A DNA stretch of 43,562 bases from Pseudomonadota bacterium (GTDB lineage: Bacteria; Desulfobacterota; Syntrophia; Syntrophales; UBA5619), in the NCBI GenBank assembly GCA_018896355.1, contig JAHIMW010000088.1:1-43562 (forward strand), given 5' to 3'. This document shows positions 1 through 9,279 of the stretch, in pieces; position 1 is the stretch's first letter, and the number at the start of each line of letters is the position of its first letter. A program made the position numbers and the translations under genes. The notes below the pieces were generated by a model, which did no database searches, was not told the DNA's origin, and saw only the letters and a list, made by a program, of their open reading frames with translations.

Positions 1-107
1 AACTGCGGGATGGCGATGGCCGCCAGGATGCCGATGATCGCGATAACGATCATGAGCTCGATCAAAGTGAAGCCCTTCTGCCCTCTTTTGTGAAATGAAC
101 TAATCAT
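1..107 (-). CDS. pilA: Type IV prepilin, PilA-like (N-terminus only, runs off the window)
   Basis: The 35 visible residues hold a short basic leader (MISSFHKRGQKG), then the class III prepilin cleavage site G/FTLIE with the conserved Glu at +5, then the hydrophobic helix (LMIVIAIIGILAAIAIPQ). This is the hallmark of type IVa pilins and close pseudopilins, whose leader is cut and N-methylated by PilD and whose helix packs in the pilus core. The start ATG (105-107) has an AAGGAG ribosome site 7 bases upstream. A sigma-54 promoter (248-263) lies upstream, as is typical of PilR-controlled major pilin genes. The body of the protein is outside the window, so a short geopilin cannot be told from a longer pilin or a pseudopilin. 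Confidence 0.9.
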   Translation of the reverse strand, partial: MISSFHKRGQKGFTLIELMIVIAIIGILAAIAIPQ

Positions 108-563
108 AATCTTTCTCCTTTTCTTTTTAGTTGTTTGAATTTACGATATCGGGTGATTCCTGAACGATATAAACTTGGACTCTTTCCGCCATCACCCCCT
201 TTTCAATCCTTGGTTTTGATGCCCTTTGAAACTCTGTAAGACTCATATGCAATGGTCATGCCATTAGCCACTCGCTTCATGCGTATTTCATGATATTATT
301 TCATTTCCTCACAATTCTATATGGTTATCAAAACGAATCCGGCGGAACAATCTTTCGTTTTTCTTTGACTTCCGGTATTTCTCGTCATTTTCACGGGAAT
401 TTCCTGATTTTTTCCATAGCCTGTCCATTCCATTTTAACCTCAAATTGTCCTGAGGGCGGACTCCCTCCGGAAAATCCTCATGGCTTAGCCCTTTAATTT
501 TCCCTGATAGGCATCGGAATCGTTTTGTGATATGGTAAGATCAACAATGCGGAGGAAATAACC
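108..563. other. Divergent intergenic region between pilin and queD
   Basis: This gene-free stretch of 456 bases is AT-rich compared with its neighbours. It carries the sigma-54 promoter of the pilin at 248-263 and must also hold the start signals of queD, which has a GGAGG ribosome site a few bases before its ATG. I see no convincing sigma-70 boxes for queD, no RNA gene and no coding ORF. The rest may hold activator sites for the pilin promoter. Confidence 0.6.
248..263 (-). promoter_or_regulatory. Sigma-54 (RpoN) promoter for the pilin gene
   Basis: On the minus strand the 16 bases read TGGCATGACCATTGCA. This is GG-N10-GC with a TGGCA -24 box and a TTGCA -12 box, one base off the consensus TGGCAC-N5-TTGCA. 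It points at the pilin gene and predicts a 5' leader of about 130 bases. Sigma-54 control with the PilS/PilR two-component system is known for major pilins, so the location supports the match. PilR sites were not identified. Confidence 0.85.
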
Positions 564-932
564 ATGTACGAAGTTACCATAAGAAAATCCTTTGCCGCTG
601 CGCATCTTCTCCGGGAGATCGGCGGCAAGTGCGAAGAGCTCCACGGACACAACTTTATCGTGGAGATCTCGGCCGCCGCCGCCAAACTTAATGAGGATGG
701 TCTTCTGATAGATTTCCGTCTGCTGAAGCGCTGGACCGATGAGGTTCTTGAGGAGCTCGATCACAAATATCTGAACGAGCTTCCTTTTTTCAAGGATATG
801 AACCCCTCGTCCGAACAGATCGCCCGTTTCCTCTATGAGAGGATCGGAGAAAAGGCAAAGCCGGCGAAGACCCCTCTCTCCCGCGTGACCGTCTGGGAAT
901 CGGAGAACGCCCGCGTCTCCTACAGCCTATGA
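564..932 (+). CDS. queD: 6-carboxy-5,6,7,8-tetrahydropterin synthase QueD
   Basis: This 122-residue protein has the length and motifs of the QueD/PTPS family. QueD turns 7,8-dihydroneopterin triphosphate into 6-carboxy-tetrahydropterin in the queuosine/deazapurine pathway. The zinc ligands are visible as H14, H27 and H29, and the catalytic Cys is C23 in the CxxxHGH motif typical of QueD. The start has a GGAGG site just upstream. Its stop overlaps the folE2 start by four bases (ATGA), so the two are translationally coupled. FolE2 makes the QueD substrate, which supports queuosine synthesis rather than biopterin metabolism. The later genes queA and tgt lie 25 kb away in the same window. Confidence 0.92.
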   Translation: MYEVTIRKSFAAAHLLREIGGKCEELHGHNFIVEISAAAAKLNEDGLLIDFRLLKRWTDEVLEELDHKYLNELPFFKDMNPSSEQIARFLYERIGEKAKPAKTPLSRVTVWESENARVSYSL

Positions 933-1696
933 TCGACATCCAGAACCTGAAGGACGAACGGAATATCGACATCAAGAGGGTCGGAGTCAAGGGGCTCAAA
1001 TACCCCATCGTTGTGCTGGACCGCGCCCACGAAACGCAGCAGGTCAATGCGACGATCAACATGTATGTGAGCCTCCTTCACCATTTCAAGGGGACGCACA
1101 TGAGCCGTTTCGTCGAGGTCCTCAATGAGATCCGGGAACAGGTCAACATCCGGACATTCCACAGCATCCTGGAGAAGATCCGGGCCAGACTGCGCGCCGA
1201 ATCGGCCCATATCGAAATCGAATTCCCCTACTTCGTCGAGAAGACCGCCCCAAGGTCCCGAGCGAAAAGTCTGATGGAATACCGCTGTCAGTTTATCGGG
1301 ACCTGCAACGACAGCGGCATGGATTTCCTGGTGGGAATGGTCGTCCCGGTGACAACCGTCTGCCCCTGCTCCAAGGAGATCAGCCGCGCCGGCGCCCACA
1401 ACCAGCGGAGCATCGTCACCGTCCGGGTAAGGTTTCGTAAATTCTTCTGGATCGAGGACGTGATCAAACTGATCGAAAAGTCGGCCAGCGGCGAAGTTTA
1501 CTCCCTTCTGAAGCGGGTCGATGAAAAATTCGTCACCGAAAACGGTTATGAAAACCCGATGTTTGTCGAGGATGTCGTCAGAAACGTTGCCACCCGACTC
1601 AGCCAGGATCCCAATTTCACCTGGTACAGCGTGGAGGCGGAAAATTTTGAAAGCATCCACAACCACAGCGCCTACGCCTGTGTGGAGAAGGAATAA
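929..1696 (+). CDS. folE2: GTP cyclohydrolase FolE2 (type IB)
   Basis: At 255 residues this matches the FolE2 (GCYH-IB) family, which converts GTP to 7,8-dihydroneopterin triphosphate, the entry point to folate and queuosine. The family signature is seen near residues 138-161: VPVTTVCPCSKEIS followed by GAHNQRS, with C145, C147 and H157 as likely metal or catalytic residues. FolE2 enzymes differ from FolE in flexible metal use and are often found where zinc is short. The gene starts inside the end of queD (ATGA overlap) and is followed after two bases by nadE, so it belongs to one polycistronic unit. No oddities were seen. Confidence 0.93.
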   Translation: MIDIQNLKDERNIDIKRVGVKGLKYPIVVLDRAHETQQVNATINMYVSLLHHFKGTHMSRFVEVLNEIREQVNIRTFHSILEKIRARLRAESAHIEIEFPYFVEKTAPRSRAKSLMEYRCQFIGTCNDSGMDFLVGMVVPVTTVCPCSKEISRAGAHNQRSIVTVRVRFRKFFWIEDVIKLIEKSASGEVYSLLKRVDEKFVTENGYENPMFVEDVVRNVATRLSQDPNFTWYSVEAENFESIHNHSAYACVEKE

Positions 1697-1698
1697 CC

Positions 1699-3765
1699 AT
1701 GGGAAATGAAAGCGAGTTCTTCAATCTGTACCGTCACGGCTTCATCCGGGTCGCCGTCTGCACCCCGGAGGTCAAGGTGGCGGATACCGTATTCAACGCC
1801 GGAGAGACCATTCGCCTCGCCCGCGAGGCCGCGGAGCGGAAAGCCGTTTTCGCCCTCTTTCCCGAACTCGGCCTCTCCGCCTATTCCAACGATGACCTCT
1901 TCCAGCAGGAGGCCCTCCTCCAGGGGGTCCTTCGCGCAATCGAACGGATCGCAGGCGAAACGGAAGCCCTCAACCTGATCCTCGTCGTCGGCGCGCCGCT
2001 GCAAGTCGACTCCCGCCTCTTCAATTGCGGAATCGTTCTCTGCCGGGGCCGCATTATGGGGGTGGCGGTGAAATCCTACCTCCCCAACTACCGGGAATTT
2101 TACGAGGGGCGTCAGTTCAGCCCAGCCGAAGAGACGCTTGCGAAAACCATTCGCCTCTGCGGCCAGCACGAGATCCCGTTCGGCGCCGACCTTCTTTTCG
2201 ATGTTTCCACGATCCGCCATTTCCGCTTTTTCCTGGAAATGTGCGAGGACGTGTGGGTCCCCATCCCTCCCTCCTCCTTTGCCGCGCTGGCCGGAGCGAC
2301 CGTGATCGGAAACCTCTCCGCCTCCAACGCGACGATCGGGAAGGCGGAATACCGGCGGAGCCTGACCGCAAACCAGTCCGCCCGGTGCGTCGCCGCCTAT
2401 CTTTACGCCGCAGCCGGCCCCGGGGAATCGACGACGGACCTGGCCTGGGACGGTCATGCCATGATCTATGAAAACGGCAATCTTCTCGCCGAATCGGAGA
2501 GATTCACGGATGGTTCCCGGATGATCCTCGCCGACCTCGACCTGGACCGTCTTGCCCAGGATCGGATGCGGCAGACCAGTTTCGGCAGGAACGCCTTCAC
2601 CCACCGTGAAGCGCTGTCGAGGTTCCGCCGGGTCGAAATGAATCTGGATCCCGGCGGCGAACGCCTGCTCCTCGACCGCGAATACGCCCGCTTCCCCTAC
2701 ATCCCGACGGACCCCGCCATGAGGGAACAGCGCTGCTATGAGGCCTACAACATCCAGGTTCAGGGGCTCTCCCAGCGCCTGAAGTCCTCCGGGATCGACA
2801 AGGTCGTGATCGGCGTCTCCGGGGGACTCGACTCCACCCATGCCCTGATCGTCGCCGCCCGGACGATGGACATGCTGAAACTGCCCCGCTCCCATGTGCT
2901 GGCCTATACGATGCCCGGTTTCGCGACATCCGATAAGACCTACCGCAACGCCCTTCGCCTGATGAAGGCGCTCGGGGCGGAGGTGAACGAGATCGACACC
3001 AAACCAAGCTGCATGCAGATGCTGAAGGATATCGGACACCCCTACGCGGAGGGGAAAATGGTTTATGATATCACTTTTGAAAACATCCAAGCCGGGGAGA
3101 GGACCTCACACCTCTTCCGCATCGCCAATTGGAGAAACGGCCTCGTGGTCGGCACGGGCGACCTGAGCGAACTCGCGCTCGGCTGGTGCACCTACGGCGT
3201 CGGCGACCACATGTCCCACTACAATGTGAACGCAAGCGTTCCCAAGACGCTGATTCAGCATCTGATCCGCTGGGTCGCGCGCTCCGTGCAATTCTCTCCC
3301 GATGTCTCCGCGATCCTCCTCGATATCCTCGATACGGAGATCAGCCCCGAGCTGATTCCGGGCGATGGAGAGTCCCAGCCATCCCAGAAGACGGAAGAGA
3401 TCGTCGGCCCGTACGAACTCCAGGATTTCAACATTTTCTACACAACGCGCTTCGGTTATCTCCCCACCAAGATCGCCTTCATGGCCTATTGCGCCTGGCG
3501 GGACCGGACGCGGGGAGACTGGCCCGACGTCCCCGAGTCGAAGAGAAGCGCCTACACGATCGGCGAGATACGCCACTGGCTGGGGGTCTACCTCTACCGG
3601 TTCTTCCAGATCAGCCAGTTCAAGCGCTCCTGCGTTCCCAACGGCCCCAAAGTCGGTTCGGGCGGGTCCCTCTCGCCGCGGGGCGATTACCGGGCGCCGA
3701 GCGACAGCAAGGCCGCCGTCTGGCTGGAGGATGCGAAGAGAATCCCGGAAAGAGATGAGGAATGA
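1699..3765 (+). CDS. nadE: Glutamine-dependent NAD+ synthetase
   Basis: The 688-residue protein has two catalytic parts: an N-terminal nitrilase-fold glutaminase and a C-terminal ammonia-dependent NAD synthetase. The glutaminase triad is visible as E56 (FPELGLS), K125 (VKSYLPNYREFYEGR) and C182 (MCEDVWVP). The synthetase has the PP-loop SGGLDS at 374-379. It amidates nicotinic acid adenine dinucleotide to NAD+ in the cytosol, channelling ammonia from glutamine. Length fits the long two-domain form. The ATG is followed by GNESEFFNLYRHGF, a common N-terminus of this group. Its end overlaps the next small gene by four bases (ATGA), so they are co-translated. This is the last large gene before a hairpin terminator. 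Confidence 0.95.
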   Translation: MGNESEFFNLYRHGFIRVAVCTPEVKVADTVFNAGETIRLAREAAERKAVFALFPELGLSAYSNDDLFQQEALLQGVLRAIERIAGETEALNLILVVGAPLQVDSRLFNCGIVLCRGRIMGVAVKSYLPNYREFYEGRQFSPAEETLAKTIRLCGQHEIPFGADLLFDVSTIRHFRFFLEMCEDVWVPIPPSSFAALAGATVIGNLSASNATIGKAEYRRSLTANQSARCVAAYLYAAAGPGESTTDLAWDGHAMIYENGNLLAESERFTDGSRMILADLDLDRLAQDRMRQTSFGRNAFTHREALSRFRRVEMNLDPGGERLLLDREYARFPYIPTDPAMREQRCYEAYNIQVQGLSQRLKSSGIDKVVIGVSGGLDSTHALIVAARTMDMLKLPRSHVLAYTMPGFATSDKTYRNALRLMKALGAEVNEIDTKPSCMQMLKDIGHPYAEGKMVYDITFENIQAGERTSHLFRIANWRNGLVVGTGDLSELALGWCTYGVGDHMSHYNVNASVPKTLIQHLIRWVARSVQFSPDVSAILLDILDTEISPELIPGDGESQPSQKTEEIVGPYELQDFNIFYTTRFGYLPTKIAFMAYCAWRDRTRGDWPDVPESKRSAYTIGEIRHWLGVYLYRFFQISQFKRSCVPNGPKVGSGGSLSPRGDYRAPSDSKAAVWLEDAKRIPERDEE

Positions 3766-3962
3766 GCCGGGAACAATACAGGGATTTCGACGCCACGGAA
3801 CTCTTCTGCCCCAAGTGCAGGCGCGCCGTCCCGGTGCGGAAGCGCCTCCTCCTCGTTCTTTCGAACGGTGACAAATACGACTACACGTGCACCTTCTGCG
3901 GAACCTCCGTGGGCGACAAGATGGTGACGGAACGGGACAACCTCCGCGTCCTGCTGAAATGA
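3762..3962 (+). CDS. Small zinc-ribbon protein of unknown function
   Basis: This 66-residue cytosolic protein has two CxxC knuckles, C16/C19 (CPKC) and C43/C46 (CTFC), separated by a basic stretch (RRAVPVRKRLLLVL). That is the layout of a single zinc ribbon. No signal peptide or membrane segment is seen. It starts within the last codons of nadE (ATGA overlap) and is the last gene before the hairpin at 3963, so it is co-expressed with queD, folE2 and nadE. I recognise no named family. A role in binding nucleic acid or protein, or in zinc handling, is possible but not shown. Confidence 0.8.
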   Translation: MSREQYRDFDATELFCPKCRRAVPVRKRLLLVLSNGDKYDYTCTFCGTSVGDKMVTERDNLRVLLK

Positions 3963-3989
3963 AAAGGGGCGGCCCATGGCCGCCCCTTT
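3963..3989 (+). terminator. Hairpin terminator after the queD-nadE unit
   Basis: A 12-base stem (AAAGGGGCGGCC with GGCCGCCCCTTT) and a 3-base loop starts at the last base of the zinc-ribbon stop codon. The 3' arm ends in TTT and is followed by C-G-TT, so the U-tract is short, but the very stable stem directly after the last gene fits an intrinsic terminator. Confidence 0.75.
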
Positions 3990-4014
3990 CGTTATGAGAA
4001 TTATTGAAAGATAC

Positions 4015-4183
4015 CACTGTTTGACGCACTCGTAAAAAGTCCAAAATTTCCTCCCCCTTGACGGGGGAGGGTTAGGGTGGGGGTGAAAAAAAGGTTGCAT
4101 TGCAGTCCGTTATTTCCCCCTCCCCTTAATCCCCTCCCGCCGGGGGAGGGGAAGTTTCACTTTTTACGGGTTCATCACTGTTT
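4015..4183. repeat. MITE-like insertion with 8-bp target duplication
   Basis: The direct repeat CACTGTTT occurs at 4015-4022 and again at 4176-4183 and brackets 153 bases. The inner ends are imperfect inverted repeats sharing CGTAAAAAGT (left about 4031-4040, right about 4159-4168 on the other strand). Inside are two opposed GC-rich palindromes (CTCCCCC..GGGGGAG and CCTCCC..GGGGAGG) related in sequence to the elements at 12906-13069 and 19444-19612. No ORF is carried, so it would need a transposase in trans. It lies between the terminator at 3963 and the stop codon of the acetoacetyl-CoA synthetase gene. Confidence 0.75.
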
Positions 4184-4185
4184 TG

Positions 4186-6138
<1,953 letters not shown>

Positions 6139-6168
6139 CTTAAGATCCTCCCTATATTATGAATACGG

Positions 6169-6624
6169 TTATGATCTCTTTTTTTCCAACGCTTTTTTAA
6201 GTTTATCGGCGAGGGCGCCCATCCCCCCCGCGGCGGCTTCGTCGCGATAGACGACAACCTGCTCCCGGGAGGCGGCCGTTCCTTCTATGTAATCTCCCAG
6301 CACTCCCCTACTGTGGAGATCCTCATGGCAGTAGGCGCAGAGGTTCTCCCAGTTGCTTCCGTCCGGAGGGTTGTTGTGGTGATTGCCGTCTTTATGATGG
6401 ACGGTCAGGAGGTGGCGGTTTGCGGCCTCAAACTCTCTCCCGCAGCGGCCGCAGATCAGACCATGCAGGGACAAAGCCCTCTCGCGATACTCCTCCCCGC
6501 CGGATTGTTGCGACGCCTTGATCTCCCGGACGACCTCTTCGGCCGACCTGGATGATCTGCCCTTGTCCTGAAGATTCTGGACCCGGACCCGTCCCCCCTT
6601 ACCACCATACGTTACACCGGCCAT
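6169..6624 (-). CDS. yajD: YajD-like HNH nuclease family protein
   Basis: This 151-residue protein carries a compact HNH/zinc module: CGRCGREF, then LTVHHKDGNHHNN, then NWENLCAYCHEDLHSR. The paired CxxC motifs should bind a structural zinc and the HH/N/H residues form the beta-beta-alpha metal active site. The layout matches the small YajD family, whose biological role is unknown; nuclease activity is expected from the fold only. The N-terminus is Gly/Arg-rich and basic, and the C-terminus ends in a Lys-rich helix (KLKKALEKKRS). A GGAGGG site lies just before the start. It is 30 bases from aacS on the same strand. Nothing ties it to a defence system. Confidence 0.8.
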   Translation of the reverse strand: MAGVTYGGKGGRVRVQNLQDKGRSSRSAEEVVREIKASQQSGGEEYRERALSLHGLICGRCGREFEAANRHLLTVHHKDGNHHNNPPDGSNWENLCAYCHEDLHSRGVLGDYIEGTAASREQVVVYRDEAAAGGMGALADKLKKALEKKRS

Positions 6625-6674
6625 ATCCGCCCTCCGGTTGCATAGTTCCCGGTTTTATGCCAAATCAAGGCTAC

Positions 6675-7085
6675 CTATGACGAACTGCTGCTCTTTCCTT
6701 CCGGACCACCGCCGGTGAAACAATCGAGAAAGACCCGAACCCCCCTGCCCACCGCCATGGAGGTCCGAAGGGTCCGCGCAAACGGAAAACTCATCCGGCG
6801 CCGGAGAACCTCCTCCAGTCCGAGGAAAAAGCCAATAATCCCCTGAATCCGATTCAGTGTCAGAGAAATTTCGGCGACCTGTCGGTGAACGGTGATCGAC
6901 GTCCGGTTGATGTTGGTCGTGATCTCCTCCAGATTCTTCATGATCAGCGGCAGTCTCTGATTGAGGAGTTGGAGGGTCATGGCCATCTCCCTTGCCGTAC
7001 GCAGGATCTGAATGAGGAACGGAACGCAAAGTCCGGCGAAAAGCAGAAAGGCGGCACTCAATATGATCAAAATGTTGTCGGTCAC
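6675..7085 (-). CDS. DUF948-type membrane-anchored protein
   Basis: The 136-residue protein begins with one membrane helix (about residues 4-27: ILIILSAAFLLFAGLCVPFL). A long amphipathic helical stretch follows (LNQRLPLIMKNLEEITTNINRTS) and then a hydrophobic and basic tail. This is the DUF948 layout, found as small membrane proteins often encoded next to YtxH proteins, as here. The GTG start (7083-7085) has GGAG 7 bases upstream. It lies 22 bases after the YtxH gene, so the two form a pair. Function is unknown; a cell-envelope or stress role is inferred from the pairing. Confidence 0.75.
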   Translation of the reverse strand: MTDNILIILSAAFLLFAGLCVPFLIQILRTAREMAMTLQLLNQRLPLIMKNLEEITTNINRTSITVHRQVAEISLTLNRIQGIIGFFLGLEEVLRRRMSFPFARTLRTSMAVGRGVRVFLDCFTGGGPEGKSSSSS

Positions 7086-7107
7086 GGCGTCACTCCATCT
7101 TCGATGT

Positions 7108-7485
7108 TCAGAGGGTCTTGTTCTGTTCCTCCCGGAAGGCGCCGACCCCTGCTTCGACGGCCTTCTTCAGCCGGCTTTTCCCATCCTGCAGGGTCTCTTT
7201 TCCGCGGCCGGCCAGCTCGTCCACCTTATCGCCCACCTCCTCCACCTTTTCCTTTGCCGTTTCCTCCAGTTTCTTCAGGCGCTCTACGGTCGCCTCGTAA
7301 GCCTTGCGGCTCTTTTCAACGGCATGGTCGTACTCCTCTTTCGCTTTGGAAAGGAGTTCATCGGCCTTCCGTCCGATCTCCTCGCGGGTTTCCTTCCCGC
7401 TTCTCGGCGCGTACAAGATGCCGATCACCGCTCCAATCAGACCACCAACGACAAGTCCTGCAATAAAATCACCGTTCTTGCTCAT
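7108..7485 (-). CDS. YtxH-domain protein
   Basis: The 125-residue protein starts with a glycine-rich membrane segment (about residues 8-26) followed by the YtxH signature YAPRSGKETREEI. The rest is a charged helical tail rich in Lys and Glu, likely coiled coil or amphipathic helix. YtxH proteins are small, often stress-induced membrane proteins of unknown mechanism; some are annotated as gas-vesicle-like on weak grounds. An AAAGGAGGT site directly precedes the start, among the strongest in the window. A sigma-70 promoter lies at 7580-7609. It is the first gene of the run YtxH, DUF948, HNH, aacS. Confidence 0.85.
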   Translation of the reverse strand: MSKNGDFIAGLVVGGLIGAVIGILYAPRSGKETREEIGRKADELLSKAKEEYDHAVEKSRKAYEATVERLKKLEETAKEKVEEVGDKVDELAGRGKETLQDGKSRLKKAVEAGVGAFREEQNKTL

Positions 7486-7579
7486 GGCTTTACCTCCTTT
7501 TCTGGTTCACTTATCCTGACAATGACTAATGTTTTTCAACTTGAAAACCGATGCCGGCTGGATTGCATCGTCTGCATGG

Positions 7580-7609
7580 ATCATACAACAACGTGCCCGT
7601 CGCCGTCAA
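7580..7609 (-). promoter_or_regulatory. Sigma-70-type promoter for the YtxH gene
   Basis: On the minus strand TTGACG (7604-7609) and TATGAT (7580-7585) are spaced by 18 bases, each one base from consensus. The start point would be near 7573, giving a leader of about 90 bases before the YtxH ATG. Confidence 0.65.
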
Positions 7610-7649
7610 AAATAATTTTGGGGTGTAAAATAGGGGGTATTTCAAATAA

Positions 7650-7686
7650 AAAAAGACGGCCGCATGCGGATGCCGGCCGTCTTTTT
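7650..7686 (-). terminator. Intrinsic terminator of the lipoprotein gene
   Basis: GACGGCC(G) at 7655-7662 pairs with CGGCCGTC at 7674-7681, with further inner pairing. A run of T follows on the minus strand (plus-strand A run ending at 7654). The other side also carries five T, so it could stop transcription both ways. It sits 17 bases beyond the lipoprotein stop codon. Confidence 0.85.
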
Positions 7687-7702
7687 CGAGGTCTTTACAA
7701 TT

Positions 7703-7900
7703 CTACTTTGCTGCAGGAGCCGCGGGCGCTGCCGGAGCAGGAGCAGGTGCAGGAGCAGGTGCAGGTGCAGGTGCAGGTGCGGGAGCCGGGGCAGCGGTCT
7801 CAGCCGGCTTCTGCTCTTCCGCTTTCTTGCAGCCAACGACTGCAAACGATAACGTCATGAAGAAAAGCGTTGAAAGAATAATAGCAGATACCTTTTTCAT
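7703..7900 (-). CDS. Small lipoprotein with Ala-Pro repeat tail
   Basis: The 65-residue product has a lipoprotein signal (KKVSAIILSTLFFM, ending FAVVGC with Cys24 as the lipidated residue), a short charged linker (KKAEEQKPAE) and then a nearly pure Ala-Pro run to the end. Signal peptidase II processing would leave about 42 residues, probably an extended rod at the outer or inner membrane. The start chosen has AAAGGAGGTGA nine bases upstream; a longer upstream reading lacks any signal and is rejected. It stands alone, with its own promoter (7973-8000) and terminator (7650-7686). The family is unknown. The DNA of the Ala-Pro run (7732-7795) is a tandem 6-base repeat and could change length by slippage. 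Confidence 0.82.
   Translation of the reverse strand: MKKVSAIILSTLFFMTLSFAVVGCKKAEEQKPAETAAPAPAPAPAPAPAPAPAPAPAAPAAPAAK
7732..7795. repeat. Tandem 6-base repeat coding for Ala-Pro
   Basis: The plus strand repeats GCAGGT or GCAGGA about nine to ten times, reading as Ala-Pro on the minus strand. The unit of six bases keeps frame when copies are gained or lost, so the protein tail can vary in length without truncation. Confidence 0.8.
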
Positions 7901-7972
7901 CGATATGTCACCTCCTTTCGCAGATTTTAATCCCGATGCCGGTTTGCAGATGCATAACCGGCAACGCAGCAT

Positions 7973-8000
7973 AAAATACGCTTTATTATTACCTTGTCAA
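7973..8000 (-). promoter_or_regulatory. Sigma-70-type promoter for the lipoprotein gene
   Basis: On the minus strand a perfect TTGACA (7995-8000) is followed after 16 bases by TATTTT (7973-7978). The expected leader is about 70 bases and ends with the strong AAAGGAGG site of the lipoprotein gene. Confidence 0.7.
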
Positions 8001-8405
8001 GACAATTTTATCATTATATGAATGCGCAAAGGATGGGCGAGGCGAAAACACGTCCGGGTCCATTTTCAGGACCGGGAACGGGGCATCTGTCTCGTCAAAT
8101 GACGGAACCCCTTCATTTCAGCGTGTGCCGGACATGAGGCTATGAAACAACTGCTTATTCACGACCCCGAGAACCGGCGCGGGAGGCATCTCTGCCCGCG
8201 GAAGACCGGATTGAAACGCACCTCGACTAAAAAATTGGACATAGATATGCTCAATAAAGGATTATCCCCCAACAAATCAGACCGAACCCTTCACTTTGAC
8301 AAGAATTTGCTTGTCATTGATATCTATTTCCATACTCAACCGGATGTGCTCCAATTCTCCGGGCCGCAACCGAGTTGCCCCCTCATGGTTTTGAACGGAC
8401 GGCGT
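8001..8405. other. Gene-free stretch with a 20-base inverted repeat
   Basis: I see no convincing gene here; the long plus-strand reading has no ribosome site or recognisable protein features. The clearest structure is TGACAAG-N6-CTTGTCA at 8297-8316, a perfect 7-base inverted repeat with operator-like spacing, about 90 bases beyond the enoyl-CoA hydratase stop. No T-run follows it, so it is not a terminator. Confidence 0.5.
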
Positions 8406-9203
8406 TCATTCTCCCTTGAAGACCGGTTTGCGCTTTTCCGCAAAGGCGGCCAGCGCCTCAAGCCGGTCTTTCGTCGGGATCGTAACCTCGTAGGCCTTGG
8501 ACTCCAGCGGGAGGGCCACGCCGAGGGAGGCCTCCATTCCGCAGTTGATGGCAAACTTGGCCTGACTGACACCGATGGGACCGTTCTTCGCGATCTCCTG
8601 GGCAAGTTCCCGCGCCGCGGGAATCAATTCCGCCGGTTCAACAACCCGATTGACGAGACCGATATCCAGCGCCATCCGCGCGTCGATCCGGCGCGCGGTG
8701 AAGATCAGCTCCTTCGCCTTCGCGATTCCGATGATCCGCGGCAGCCGCTGCGTGCCGCCCGCCCCCGGAATAATCGCGAGACTCGTTTCGGTGAGCCCCA
8801 TGATCACGTTGGACGACGCGATACGAAGATCACAGGCGAGCGCGAGTTCCATCCCACCGCCGAATGCAAATCCGTTGATCGCCGCGATGACCGGGACGCG
8901 CACCTGCTCCACGGCGGTAAACGTGTTCCGGATCGTGAAGATGAAACGCCGGACCTGATCCGGACTCAGGGTTCGGCGCTCTTTCAGATCGGCCCCCGTC
9001 GAAAAGGAGGCCTTCTTCGTATCCTCGCCTCCGGCGCCGGTTATGATGATGCACCGCAAATCCATATCGAAGTTCGCCTCGCGGATCGTGTCGGCGAGCG
9101 CCGCGAGCAGATCGAAATTGAAACAGTTCATCGCCTCCGGACGGTTCAGCGTCAGGATCAGGATCCCCTCTTCCGTCCTTTCCTGCAACAGAATGTCGGC
9201 CAT
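8406..9203 (-). CDS. Enoyl-CoA hydratase, methylglutaconyl-CoA hydratase (AUH)-like
   Basis: The 265-residue crotonase-fold protein has the oxyanion-hole segments SFSTGADLKER and NGFAFGGGMELALACD, and both catalytic glutamates: in GGMELAL and in ETSLAIIPGAGGTQRLP. It hydrates a trans-2-enoyl-CoA. Its motifs GADLKER, AKELIF and the C-terminal IPTKDRLEALAAF resemble those I recall for AUH, the methylglutaconyl-CoA hydratase of leucine breakdown, more than those of generic crotonases. That assignment is by recalled motif likeness only. A GAGGAG site lies 6 bases before the ATG. It follows the carboxyltransferase gene on the same strand, which fits the order of reactions (carboxylation, then hydration). 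Confidence 0.85.
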   Translation of the reverse strand: MADILLQERTEEGILILTLNRPEAMNCFNFDLLAALADTIREANFDMDLRCIIITGAGGEDTKKASFSTGADLKERRTLSPDQVRRFIFTIRNTFTAVEQVRVPVIAAINGFAFGGGMELALACDLRIASSNVIMGLTETSLAIIPGAGGTQRLPRIIGIAKAKELIFTARRIDARMALDIGLVNRVVEPAELIPAARELAQEIAKNGPIGVSQAKFAINCGMEASLGVALPLESKAYEVTIPTKDRLEALAAFAEKRKPVFKGE

Positions 9204-9246
9204 ACAATTCTCCTCAATGACACGTAATGCAGGTACGTTCTAATGG

Positions 9247-9266
9247 ATTCCCGCTTTCGCGGGAAT
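9247..9266. repeat. Dispersed palindrome between two operon genes
   Basis: ATTCCCGC-TTTC-GCGGGAAT is a perfect 8-base stem with a 4-base loop in the 76-base gap between the carboxyltransferase and hydratase genes. Palindromes of this sequence are common dispersed repeats in proteobacteria. Without a T-run it is more likely an mRNA-stabilising or processing hairpin than a terminator. Confidence 0.65.
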
Positions 9267-9279
9267 GACCTTTGTGGCC

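Noticed and set aside
1672..3090. Long minus-strand open frame opposite nadE
   Set aside because: nadE carries both catalytic domains on the plus strand; the antisense frame has no motif.
6169..6624. HNH protein considered as part of a defence island or homing element
   Set aside because: It has the small YajD layout, and its neighbours are DUF948, YtxH and aacS with no methylase, helicase or other defence gene.
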